Part shown: piece after piece, positions 34,254-42,722 of the stretch
Numbering within the stretch: position 1 is the stretch's first letter
Layout of the letters: the number at the start of each line of letters is the position of its first letter
Assembly (NCBI GenBank): GCA_030148645.1
Contig: JASBTB010000086.1
Location: 1 to 42,722, forward strand
Length of the DNA: 42,722 nucleotides
Source: Demequina sp.
GTDB lineage: Bacteria; Actinomycetota; Actinomycetes; Actinomycetales; Demequinaceae
Reading direction: 5' to 3'
Notes under the pieces: model-generated
Seen by the model: only the letters and a program-made list of their open reading frames with translations
What the model was told of the DNA's origin: nothing
Database searches by the model: none
Position numbers and translations under genes: made by a program

Positions 34254-35612
34254 TTAGCGTAGCCGCGGGTCCTCGTCGCCTCGATGCATGGGAATCGCCT
34301 CGCCTGCGGCATCGATCACGGCGCCCGGATCGGCCGCCTTGCGACTGAGCACTCGCCAACCGACCGCGCGCTCTTGGGCGCGCCTGGATCGGAAGATGTG
34401 GCGGTCGGTACGCACGGCCCGGGCCAGCACGAAGGACGCCAGCGAACCGACCAGGACCAGCAACATCGCGTGCCGCAGAGGAATCCATTCGGCTATCCGA
34501 CCGATCGCTTGCGGCACCATCAGCCCGGCCACCGTCGAAAACGATGAGACCGCCGCGACTCGCGCGGCAGCGCGACGTGGATCGTCGGCCGCGGCCGAGA
34601 AACTGATCGGATAGTTCAGCGCGGCCCCCGCCCCCCACAACAGGACGGCCACTGGCACCAGCCAGAACGTCGGCGTCACCGCGAACAGGGTCACACCGAC
34701 CACGACGGAAACTGCAGACGTGCGCAGAGTCACCACCCGACCGAGGCGGTCGATGACTCCCGCGCCCGACATCCTGACCATGAACATGGCGGCCACGAAG
34801 ATCCAGTAGATGATGTCGCCCGTGAACTCACGCTGGCCGAAGTCGTCGACCACGGCGAGCGACAGCCATTGCGCCGCGATCATCTCAGTCATGGCCGCGG
34901 CGAACGCTATGGCGCCAATGAGCAGCACGCGCCGACTGCGGTACTCCGCCCCCGCGGTCGCGAAGGGGCCACCGAGCGACTTCGACGCCACCCTGGGGTC
35001 CGGCGTGCCGTCTACTACCGCGATCGGGATGATCGCGAGCCGCACCGCGGTGGCCACCACGACGACGATCGCGAAGTGCCACACGGGGGCGACTCGCCAG
35101 TAGGATGCCGCCGCGCCGAGCGCAAGACCCACCCCCATGCCGACGGAGAAACCCGCGTGGAACTGCGGCATGATGGACCGCCCCACGCGCCGCTCCACCT
35201 CGGCGGCCTCGGCGTTGACGGGCACGTTGGACAGGGCGAACGCGAGGCTGACAAAGAAGTAGGCGCCAGCGAACAACACGGGCGATCCCACGGCGGTCGA
35301 CAACCCCAGAGCCACCAGTGCGGCCAGGTGTGCGAAACTGACCCACCACAGCAGGGCCCTCGACCCAAACCGGGCGTTGGCCCACCCGGCGGCCATGAGT
35401 GCGACAAGGGCACCGAGCGCACCGAACAGCAAGAGAATGGCCAAACCGCTCGCCGAGACGTCAAGGAGGTCGCGGATCGTGGGTATGCGCGACAGGAACG
35501 TCGTCAGAAGCATGCCGAGTAGCCCGAACAACACGAGCAAGGCGCGCCGCGCCGAACGCACCCGCGCAGGGGTGGGTGTCGTGGTCGACGCGTGGCCGAA
35601 GGTGGGAACCAT
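34254..35612 (-). CDS. MFS transporter
   Basis: 452 aa; multiple TM segments (ALLVLFGLLGMLLTTFLSRIPTIRDLLDVS...); divergent from a LacI regulator. Confidence 0.88.
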   Translation of the reverse strand: MVPTFGHASTTTPTPARVRSARRALLVLFGLLGMLLTTFLSRIPTIRDLLDVSASGLAILLLFGALGALVALMAAGWANARFGSRALLWWVSFAHLAALVALGLSTAVGSPVLFAGAYFFVSLAFALSNVPVNAEAAEVERRVGRSIMPQFHAGFSVGMGVGLALGAAASYWRVAPVWHFAIVVVVATAVRLAIIPIAVVDGTPDPRVASKSLGGPFATAGAEYRSRRVLLIGAIAFAAAMTEMIAAQWLSLAVVDDFGQREFTGDIIYWIFVAAMFMVRMSGAGVIDRLGRVVTLRTSAVSVVVGVTLFAVTPTFWLVPVAVLLWGAGAALNYPISFSAAADDPRRAAARVAAVSSFSTVAGLMVPQAIGRIAEWIPLRHAMLLVLVGSLASFVLARAVRTDRHIFRSRRAQERAVGWRVLSRKAADPGAVIDAAGEAIPMHRGDEDPRLR

Positions 35613-35662
35613 GGTGTCCTGATCCAGTGGGGTCGCGGATTGCGCGTCGCCTCACCCAGAAA

Positions 35663-35676
35663 TCGAAACGTTTCGA
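35663..35676. promoter_or_regulatory. LacI-family operator-like palindrome
   Basis: TCGAAACGTTTCGA, perfect 14-bp palindrome with central CG, in the MFS/LacI divergent region. Confidence 0.7.
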
Positions 35677-35756
35677 ATCGAGAGTACCATGGTGCCGCTA
35701 CGCTGATGCTCACACCGCACCATCGCCGCACTGCCCCATCGCCGAAGGGATTTCCC

Positions 35757-36812
35757 ATGAGTGCACAGCGTCGGCCAACCATGGCCGACGTCGCCGCACT
35801 GGCTGGAGTCTCGCTGTCCACGGTGTCCCTCACCTATTCGGGTGCTGGACCGATCTCGCCCGACATGCGTGCACGCGTGGAGAAGGCAGCCGCCGATCTC
35901 GGATACGCGGGGCCCTCACTGCGGGCGCAAGCACTGCGTTCAGGACGCAGCAGGGTGGTCGGCCTCGTCATTCCCGAACGACTCCAATTCGCCCTGAGGG
36001 ATCCGTTCACCCTACGCGTGCTCGACGCGCTCATCGGCGACCTGGGCGAGATGGGACAAGGTGTGCTCCTGCTTCCCTTTCCCTCCGCTGAATCGACGGA
36101 ACCGAACCTCTTGGGCACCGCGTCGATGGATGCCGCCGTCCTCATGCGCGTGCGCGACCACGACGAACCGGCGCTTGACATCCTTGCGCGCCGCGACCTG
36201 CCTTTCGCGATTGTCGAAGGCACGGCGCCAGGAGCCGCGGCCATCACCATTCCCGACCGCCGTGCGACGGCCGACCTGATTCGCCACCTGGTGGAACTCG
36301 GACACGAACGCATCGCGACCGTGACGCTCCCGCGGCAGACCCGCGGGGTCACCCAGGTTTACGAGGGCGAACTTCTCGCAGGGGCGCTATGGACGCCGAC
36401 GCGCAACAGGCTTGCCGCGTTCGACGAAGCGGGCGTGACACCGTGCGTCGTAATCGAGTCGGGTGCCTCGATGGTGGAAGAGGGTGTCGCCGCTGGCCAT
36501 CTCGCCTTCGGCCACCCATCCAAGCCCACCGCCGTGGTGTGTCAGTCTGACCTGCTCGCTGGCGGAGTCGTGCTGGCCGCGCGAGAGCTGGGACTGAATG
36601 TGCCCGAGGATGTGTCGATCACGGGCTTCGACGGGCTCGACCTGCCGTGGTTGCAGCCGCTCGACCTCACAACTGTTCCCCAAGATGGCGCCGCCAAGGG
36701 CCATCTGATCGCGCAGGGAGTCAAGGCGTTGCTCGACGGTGACGAGCCGCCGGTGATCGAACTGCCCCTCGAGATCCGCATCGGCAACAGCACGGCTCGC
36801 GCGGCCCGTTGA
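35757..36812 (+). CDS. LacI family transcriptional regulator
   Basis: 351 aa from MSAQRRPTMADVAALAGVSLSTVSLTYSG; DVSITGFDGLDLP. Confidence 0.95.
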   Translation: MSAQRRPTMADVAALAGVSLSTVSLTYSGAGPISPDMRARVEKAAADLGYAGPSLRAQALRSGRSRVVGLVIPERLQFALRDPFTLRVLDALIGDLGEMGQGVLLLPFPSAESTEPNLLGTASMDAAVLMRVRDHDEPALDILARRDLPFAIVEGTAPGAAAITIPDRRATADLIRHLVELGHERIATVTLPRQTRGVTQVYEGELLAGALWTPTRNRLAAFDEAGVTPCVVIESGASMVEEGVAAGHLAFGHPSKPTAVVCQSDLLAGGVVLAARELGLNVPEDVSITGFDGLDLPWLQPLDLTTVPQDGAAKGHLIAQGVKALLDGDEPPVIELPLEIRIGNSTARAAR

Positions 36813-37023
36813 CGCGCCAGGGTGCCACCCGGCGCACCGGACGGCAACGGCTCCGCTGTGTTACGCCCCACATCGCCTGGAGCGCAGGGCGCCCGAAATA
36901 GGCTGCGAGAGCCCCAGCCGCGACCCACATGAGCGGCTTGAGTCCTTGGCATGACCCTTGCGGGGTTTGCACATGGACCTCGGGGCGTCTTGGCGGTGTT
37001 CTGCGGTCGCTCCGTCTTGTCAG

Positions 37024-37338
37024 TTGCCCATGAACGGGGATGATGGCGGCACCTTCGATGACGTCGTCGGTCATGGTTGCGAACGGGTTGATCTTCAGGA
37101 CGCGGACGATCTGGGGCAACCACCGTTCGACGAGTCCGAAGGCGCCGCTGGCGATGCGTTCGATGGTGGCGATGGCTTGGGTATCGGTGAAGTCCTCGGG
37201 GCCGAGTGTACGTCCCAGGGGTTTCCCCTGCCGGTCCAGGACGACCAGTCGCGTCTCGCGGCCGTGGGTTCGGGGGCGATGGGACAAGCCGAGCCGGCTG
37301 CACAGTTGAGGGTAATGCCGGAATCGTTGGTCGATGCC
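37024..37338 (-). pseudogene. C-terminal remnant of a TniB/IstB-like transposon AAA ATPase
   Basis: Minus-strand GIDQRFRHYPQLCSRLGLSHR..DRQGKPLGRTLGPEDFTDTQAIATIERIASGAFGLVERWLPQIVRVLKINPFATMTDDVIEGAA resembles the C-terminus of transposon ATP-binding proteins; no Walker A/B region found upstream. Confidence 0.6.
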
Positions 37339-37739
37339 GCGCATGCGGCGAGGACCTCGCCGGGTGGGTGCGGGCGGGTGGTCGCGCAAGAGTCAATCGC
37401 CCCGGGTTTAGTGGAGGGCGAGTTCTCCCGGCAGCGACGATCCGGCGTTGGTCGCGCCGCCTTCCCCGAGACTGCCATCCCCCGGCCCGTCAACATGCCC
37501 GAGACGACGAGACCGTGGCCCACGACGGCGTTGAGAGCCGGGTCCTGTTTGACGTCTCCACCCAGGGAGTTTCCCGTCTTGACCGGCACGAAGCCGGGAG
37601 TGAGAGGGCTCAGACCGCCGATGTCGGCCATCGTGAAGCAGGTCGGGAGTTCACCGCGGATCTCGTGACCGAACCACGATCCCCTACGGAGATTGAGAAA
37701 TGGGTGTCGATCGCCCGTGCGATGCCTACACGACGGTCG

Positions 37740-38600
37740 TCACGTGCGTTGCCACACGTGTGCGTGTTGGGCCGCCCACTGTGCGGCACTCAGGGCACTG
37801 GCTCCGGTCACCTTCCGCACATCGTCGGTCACGCCGCCCGCCCGGCCCAGGCGGGCGACCGTATACAAGGCGGTCGTGACTGCGACCATCGCCCACGGCA
37901 GGCCCAACGTGCGGCGCGCATGGACCGCGTACGTCCATGCGCCAGGTTTCGTATACACGATCTCACGGCCAAGCGTCGCGCTCAGCAATGCGGCCACGTC
38001 GCCGTACGTGAGCGCCTCGACGCCCGTAGGCGTCCACACCTTGCCGCGATGCGCCTCCGGGTCGACCAACGCGGCCACCGCCACGGCGGCGACATCGGCT
38101 GCGGCCACGAAACTCGTGCGCCCGCGTCCGGCTGGGACGACGATGCTGTCGCGGTCGCGAACGTCGGCCGCGTGTACCCCGGTGAGGTTCTCCATGAAGA
38201 AGGATGGGCGCACAAAGGTCCAGTCGATCTCGGCCTCGCGCATCCACTTCTCCAGCGCGGCATGAGGGACAAACGGCGCGGAATCCACGCCCTGGAGCGA
38301 CAGCAACACCATATGCCGTACTCCAGCCACACGCCCGGCCTCGAGGGCGGGCAGCATGTCGCGCTTCACGTTCGCCACGTGCGGTGGCCGCACGACGAAC
38401 GCGGTCCTCACGTTGTCGAAGGCAGCTGGCCAGGTAGCGGGATCGGCGAAGTCAAAGCGCACGACCTCCACATCCCCCGCGGGCATGTGGCCGTGTCGAC
38501 GCGTTGCGACGCGCACGGGCACGCCCGCCTCGCGCAGACGTTCGACGACGTGTGCGCCGATGGTACCGGTGGCGCCGGTGATAAGCACGGGGTTGACCAT
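37740..38600 (-). CDS. NmrA-like/SDR family NAD(P)-binding protein
   Basis: 286 aa from MVNPVLITGATGTIGAHVVERLREAGVPVRVATR. Confidence 0.93.
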   Translation of the reverse strand: MVNPVLITGATGTIGAHVVERLREAGVPVRVATRRHGHMPAGDVEVVRFDFADPATWPAAFDNVRTAFVVRPPHVANVKRDMLPALEAGRVAGVRHMVLLSLQGVDSAPFVPHAALEKWMREAEIDWTFVRPSFFMENLTGVHAADVRDRDSIVVPAGRGRTSFVAAADVAAVAVAALVDPEAHRGKVWTPTGVEALTYGDVAALLSATLGREIVYTKPGAWTYAVHARRTLGLPWAMVAVTTALYTVARLGRAGGVTDDVRKVTGASALSAAQWAAQHAHVWQRT

Positions 38601-38620
38601 GGTGTTCCTTCGATCGCATT

Positions 38621-38639
38621 TATATGTATAGTGCATATA
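38621..38639. promoter_or_regulatory. MarR-type operator-like inverted repeat
   Basis: TATATG-N7-CATATA, centred in the 50-bp NmrA/MarR divergent intergenic region. Confidence 0.55.
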
Positions 38640-38650
38640 TTGTGGCACAC

Positions 38651-39115
38651 ATGGATGACCCGTTGACCCGCATCGACGATGCCCTGTTGCGACTACGCCG
38701 GTTCGTCCAGGCGCCAGTTGGCGAACTCTCCCCCGGCTCAGGAGAGCTTGCCGACATGTCGACGGTGCTCGTGGTCGACGCCGTGGAGCAGGCGACGTCG
38801 GCGGGCCAGCCCACCACGGTGGGCGACGTCGCCAAGCGCCTGCTCGTCGCCCCGTCGACCGCTTCGCGCCTCGTTGAGCGGGCATCGGAGACGGGCATGG
38901 TCACCCGCGAGCGCTCCGCCGAGGACTCCCGTCGGGCCACCCTCGCCCTGACCGGCGAGGGGCATGCCTTGGCGGCGCGTGCGCGGGAGTATCGCCGCAC
39001 CCGCCTGGCTGGCGCACTTGGGTCGTGGTCCGCCCAGCGCGTGGAGGGGTTCGCGACCGATCTTCAGGACTTCGCACAGGCGACGGGTGCCGCTCGCAAG
39101 GCAGGCCAACCGTGA
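38651..39115 (+). CDS. MarR family winged-helix regulator
   Basis: MDDPLTRIDDALLRLRRFV...TTVGDVAKRLLVAPSTASRLVERASETGMVTRERSAEDSRRATLALTGEG. The track ORF starts at 38624, inside the putative operator. Confidence 0.88.
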   Translation: MDDPLTRIDDALLRLRRFVQAPVGELSPGSGELADMSTVLVVDAVEQATSAGQPTTVGDVAKRLLVAPSTASRLVERASETGMVTRERSAEDSRRATLALTGEGHALAARAREYRRTRLAGALGSWSAQRVEGFATDLQDFAQATGAARKAGQP

Positions 39116-39343
39116 GTGTGCCCGTGCAGACAGCCCCCAGTGCGCTCGCTGCCGTGCTCCGCGGCTCCGTCGACACGACGACCGTCGCGAACGAAACCGG
39201 GACGCAAGCCAACGCGGGGTTTGGGTTGCACGGAATGGCCGCACCGATCGACCCTGCACACCACGCGCGTAGCGTCACCCGTCACCCCGATGCTGATCGC
39301 CCGGGCCACGTTCGTGGCGGTGCGGCAGGCGGCGGCACGGCCC

Positions 39344-39775
39344 TCAGGCGCAGTCGACGATCGCTTGCGCCTTGCCCAACACCGTGGCGCCCTGGAACGT
39401 CACCGTCACGTCGATGCGCGCCTGCTGAAGCTCGCGATCCAATGCACCCACCACCGCCGTCACATTCAGCGTTGCCGACTCAAGCGCGGGCACGGGCACC
39501 GGGCGCGTAAAGCGTGCCTGATAGTCGGCGACGTTGCCCGGGCCTGCCCATTCTTCGACCACGGAGGCGCCGATGCCCATGGTGAGCATGCCGTGGGCGA
39601 TCACTCCTGGAAGACCGACCTTTTGAGCGAAAGCGTCATTGTAGTGGATCGGGTTGAAGTCTCCCGAGGCGGCCGCATAGCGCACCAAGGTGTCGCGCGT
39701 GATGTCCACGTCGCGCCCCGAAACCTGGTCGCCTACGTTCAGGGACGCGAATGCTGGCAGTGTCTCTTCGCTCAC
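39344..39775 (-). CDS. MaoC family dehydratase (HadB-like)
   Basis: 143 aa; YAAASGDFNPIHYNDAFAQKVGLPGVIAHGMLTMG hydratase motif. Confidence 0.93.
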   Translation of the reverse strand: MSEETLPAFASLNVGDQVSGRDVDITRDTLVRYAAASGDFNPIHYNDAFAQKVGLPGVIAHGMLTMGIGASVVEEWAGPGNVADYQARFTRPVPVPALESATLNVTAVVGALDRELQQARIDVTVTFQGATVLGKAQAIVDCA

Positions 39776-40221
39776 GACTGGTCCTCCCGTACGGCCAACG
39801 TGGACATCACGGTGGCGACCGGGATGCCGTCGGCATCCGTCAACTCGGCGCGGCTGGTCACCTTGGAGATGCCCGCACGTTGCGTAATCGACTCGATGGT
39901 GATGGAGGCGCGCACCACATCTCCGGCGACGATCGGCCGGTGATGGGTGAAGCGCTCGTCCGCGTGAACCACCTTGGAGAAATCGACGCCCACCTCGGGG
40001 TCGGTCACCACATGAAACTCTGCCCGTTGGGCGACGACCGCGGCGAACGTCGTCGGCGCGACCACGTCCGCGTAGCCCTCGGCGCGAGCCACCTCCGGAT
40101 AGAAGTGCGCGCCGCTACGGGCGTCGACGGCATCGGCAAAGGCGCGGATGGCGCCACGCGTCACCTCGTAGGGCTCGAACGGGCCATACGAGCGGCCCTG
40201 GGTTTCGGGATTCACTGGCAC
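39772..40221 (-). CDS. MaoC N-terminal-type dehydratase (HadA/HadC-like)
   Basis: 149 aa; AFADAVDARSGAHFYPEVARAEGYADVVAPTTFAAVVAQRAEFHV; 4-nt overlap with the next gene. Confidence 0.9.
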   Translation of the reverse strand: MPVNPETQGRSYGPFEPYEVTRGAIRAFADAVDARSGAHFYPEVARAEGYADVVAPTTFAAVVAQRAEFHVVTDPEVGVDFSKVVHADERFTHHRPIVAGDVVRASITIESITQRAGISKVTSRAELTDADGIPVATVMSTLAVREDQS

Positions 40222-40428
40222 GCCACCAACCCTATCGAAAGGGACGATGCGGACGACACCGCCGCACGGCCCGGGCTCAGGAGACCTTGGGGCAGCCAGG
40301 CTGGACGCCCGCTGTGGCCTGGCCTGCGACAGCGCTCAGCCACTCAAACCACCACCCGAACGCATCGCCGTTGCGCGTCGCGCTGCCGTGTCTGGCCCCA
40401 CGCGAAGCGCCAACCGGCGTCGATCCGG

Positions 40429-40593
40429 CTAGCGCGTCTCGCGATGGGGCTGGTGCTTGCCGCACTTGGGGCAGAACTTCGCAAGCTCCACGCGGTCGGG
40501 CGTGTTACGGCGGTTCTTACGGGTGATGTAGTTGCGGTTCTTGCACTCTGTGCACGCGAGCGTGATCTTCGGGCGAATGTCATTCTTGGCCAT
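40429..40593 (-). CDS. rpmG: 50S ribosomal protein L33
   Basis: 54 aa from [54 protein letters not shown]; CxxC/CxxC zinc motif. Confidence 0.97.
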   Translation of the reverse strand: MAKNDIRPKITLACTECKNRNYITRKNRRNTPDRVELAKFCPKCGKHQPHRETR

Positions 40594-40660
40594 GATTGTC
40601 TTCCCTGCCTTGTCGTTCACGCTCGCGCGTGCCAGCCCATCTCGATCGATGGACCGTGTG

Positions 40661-40734
40661 TAGCGAGGGCGGGACTCGAACCCGCGACCCCACGATTATG
40701 AGTCGTGTGCTCTAACCACCTGAGCTACCCCGCC
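40661..40734 (-). tRNA. tRNA-Met (CAT), elongator type
   Basis: GGCGGGGTAGCTCAGGTGGTTAGAGCACACGACTCATAATCGTGGGGTCGCGGGTTCGAGTCCCGCCCTCGCTA; lacks the GGG/CCC anticodon stem of the initiator. Confidence 0.94.
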
Positions 40735-40786
40735 GCACCAGCACCGAACCTTCCGTCGCCCATAGCGACGCAAGGCCAATGCTTGG

Positions 40787-40859
40787 AGCCCCGACAGGGA
40801 ATCGAACCCTGGACCTTTTCCTTACCATGGAAACGCTCTACCGACTGAGCTATCGGGGC
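40787..40859 (-). tRNA. tRNA-Thr (GGT)
   Basis: GCCCCGATAGCTCAGTCGGTAGAGCGTTTCCATGGTAAGGAAAAGGTCCAGGGTTCGATTCCCTGTCGGGGCT. Confidence 0.95.
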
Positions 40860-40937
40860 AAGCCGGACTAGCGTACACGGCGCACGGGCCCCACAGGAAA
40901 TCAACCAGGCAAGACTGCGCGAAGCGCGTCACTGCCC

Positions 40938-42287
40938 ATGGCTAGAGTGTCGCTCGTGACCCTCACCGTGAGTGCAGCCCAGGCGCGCCGCGTCTTCTTG
41001 CACGCCCAGGGCCTGGCCCGCAAACGGCCCCCGCGCGTGCCCAACGAACGTGACTTCGCGGCGTACCTGGGCACCCAGGGCGTGCTCCAACTCGACACGG
41101 TGAACGTGTTGGCTCGCGCCCACTACATGCCGCTGTATTCCCGGTTTGGACCCTACCCACAGCACATAGCAGACGCGTTCCTGTGGGGCGAACCCAGCGG
41201 CCACTCCGCTCACGCCTTCGAGCACTGGGGACACGAGGCATCGGTCCTGCCGCGCGAATTGCTTCCCGCCCTGCATCACCGCATGCGGGGCGGCGCATCC
41301 TGGCAGGCACAATTGCGTCACCGGCTCGACCAGGAACGCCCCGGCCTCATCGACGCCGTGAGGGCGCTCGTCGAAGCACGGGGTCCACTCGTGGGTGCCG
41401 ATGTCGGGCATCTGGCACCCCGCGAAGGACGGAAGGGCCCGTGGTGGGACACCAGCCACACCAAGGACGCGCTTGAGTATCTGTTCATCACGGGCAAGGT
41501 CGCGGCGTCGAGGGGGCGCCACTTCACCCGCACGTACGACGCCACGCAACGGGCATGGGGCCTGCCCCCGGCCGATGCCGTGGACATGGGCGGTTCCCAC
41601 CCGTGGGGGCTACCCGCCGCCAACGCCCGCCAACAACTCTTCGACCGCGCGCTCGCCGCATGCGGCATCGGCACGGTGGCGGACCTGTGCGATCACTTCC
41701 GCCTGCCCTTACGGCCAGGGACACGCGCGCCCGATGCTGAGGGCGGCCAGACCTGGGCGGCGTCGGCCGTGCGGCGAGGCCTTGCACGGTGGGTGGTCGT
41801 CGAGGGGTGGACGGCGCGTGCGCTCATGGCCGTCGGCGGGCCCTCGGTAGCGGTGCCGTGGCATCGGGCGGCTGTCGATCCCGTTCGAGCGACCGGGGCC
41901 GCCCTGCTCAGCCCCTTCGATCCGGTCTGCTGGTTCCGGCCCCGTCTGCGGCGGATGTTCGGCATGGACTTCCGCATCGAGATCTACACCCCGGCGGCCA
42001 AACGCGTGTACGGGTACTACTGCCTGCCGTTTCTCATGGGCGACCAGATGGTGGGCCGCGTCGACCTCAAGGCCGATCGCAAGGCGTCGGTGTTGCGGGT
42101 GCAGGCCGCGTGGCGTGAAGTGCGCCCGGCGACGGGAGCACGGCGGCGGGGCGACCCCCAGATCGCATCGGCCCTCGCATCCGAACTGGACACGATGCGC
42201 GACTGGCTCGGACTCGACCAGGTGGCGGTGGAGCCGCACGGAAATATCGCTCGTGCTCTCGGTGAAAGAGTCGGGCACGTGGGATAA
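40938..42287 (+). CDS. YcaQ/AlkX-like winged-helix DNA glycosylase family protein
   Basis: 449 aa; LQLDTVNVLARAHYMPLYSRFGPY (Q-phi-D motif); FDPVCWFRPRLRRMFGMDFRIEIYTPAAKRVYGYYCLPFLMGDQMVGRVDLKADR. Confidence 0.9.
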   Translation: MARVSLVTLTVSAAQARRVFLHAQGLARKRPPRVPNERDFAAYLGTQGVLQLDTVNVLARAHYMPLYSRFGPYPQHIADAFLWGEPSGHSAHAFEHWGHEASVLPRELLPALHHRMRGGASWQAQLRHRLDQERPGLIDAVRALVEARGPLVGADVGHLAPREGRKGPWWDTSHTKDALEYLFITGKVAASRGRHFTRTYDATQRAWGLPPADAVDMGGSHPWGLPAANARQQLFDRALAACGIGTVADLCDHFRLPLRPGTRAPDAEGGQTWAASAVRRGLARWVVVEGWTARALMAVGGPSVAVPWHRAAVDPVRATGAALLSPFDPVCWFRPRLRRMFGMDFRIEIYTPAAKRVYGYYCLPFLMGDQMVGRVDLKADRKASVLRVQAAWREVRPATGARRRGDPQIASALASELDTMRDWLGLDQVAVEPHGNIARALGERVGHVG

Positions 42288-42566
42288 GTTCCGTGCCAGC
42301 ATCCGACAGGTGCTCACTGCCGAACTCTCCATAGTTTCGCTCGCGGGACAGGTTCGCTCGGCGCCCACGTACGCCGACTCACGTGGGAACGGGCACGGGA
42401 CAGACACATGTGATTGACTGGTCGTCGGGACTTTACAACCACCAACGTCGGTGCGCGACCATCGGGATAGTCCCCAGGTCGCGTTCCACGGCGTCGGCTA
42501 CGACTGTGGTGGCAGATGCCACCCTCGGTGTATGGGCGACTGGTTGCGAAGTGAGGAGGTGAGACG

Positions 42567-42722
42567 ATGCTGGGTGTCGCAATCATAGGCGGCGTCGCTT
42601 TGCTCGCAGTGGCAATGCTGTACGGGCTTTCCCTGCTGCTCTCGGTCGACCGCCGTCCCTTGGTCTCTTTGCCACACCTGTCCGGGTGGGATCCTGAGCA
42701 ACACGCGCTCTCCCGCTACCAC
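42567..42722 (+). CDS. Putative small membrane protein (partial, runs off window end)
   Basis: ATG after GAGGAGGTGAGACG; MLGVAIIGGVALLAVAMLYGLSLLLSVDRRPLVSLPHLSGWDPEQHALSRYH...; open to the window edge. Confidence 0.6.
   Translation, partial: MLGVAIIGGVALLAVAMLYGLSLLLSVDRRPLVSLPHLSGWDPEQHALSRYH

Noticed and set aside
36958-37668. 236-aa plus-strand ORF in the 37-kb gap
   Set aside because: Antisense to the transposon ATPase remnant and with no recognisable family.
39025-39510. Possible small gene after marR (GTGAGTGTGCCCGTGCAG... overlapping the marR stop)
   Set aside because: Frame runs into antisense of the MaoC gene and becomes Arg-rich; could be decayed sequence but cannot be supported as a gene.

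Overview
This is a high-GC actinobacterial chromosomal segment, probably Micrococcales-like, although genus-level placement cannot be proven without a search. Bases 1-16.3 kb hold the core transcription/translation block on the minus strand: tuf (partial), fusA, rpsG, rpsL, rpoC, rpoB, rplL, rplJ with an L10-leader attenuator, rplA, rplK, nusG, secE and tRNA-Trp. Downstream are a PLP aminotransferase, an ABC-2 export pair, and a compact type VII secretion-like locus on the minus strand (19.5-27.3 kb). That locus contains a fused ubiquitin-like/FHA/TM/triple-ATPase EccC/EssC-type protein, a WXG100 protein, a second WXG-like partner, a 463-aa LXG-like protein with a central hydrophobic segment, and two uncharacterised proteins. 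Next come a NarL/LuxR two-component system with an FtsX-type ABC transporter, murB, an MFS/LacI pair, a decayed transposon ATPase fragment, an NmrA-like/MarR-like divergent pair, two MaoC-type dehydratases (HadA/HadB-like), rpmG, tRNA-Met, tRNA-Thr, a YcaQ/AlkX-like protein and the start of a small membrane protein. The best candidate for an under-described system is the minimal T7SS-like operon. Secondary leads are a 31-codon membrane sORF between rpoC and rpsL, a structured rpsL leader, a 122-bp MITE-like inverted-repeat element beside murB, and a perfect 24-bp palindrome upstream of the ABC transporter. All calls come from reading the sequence and the supplied ORF track; no database search was run.
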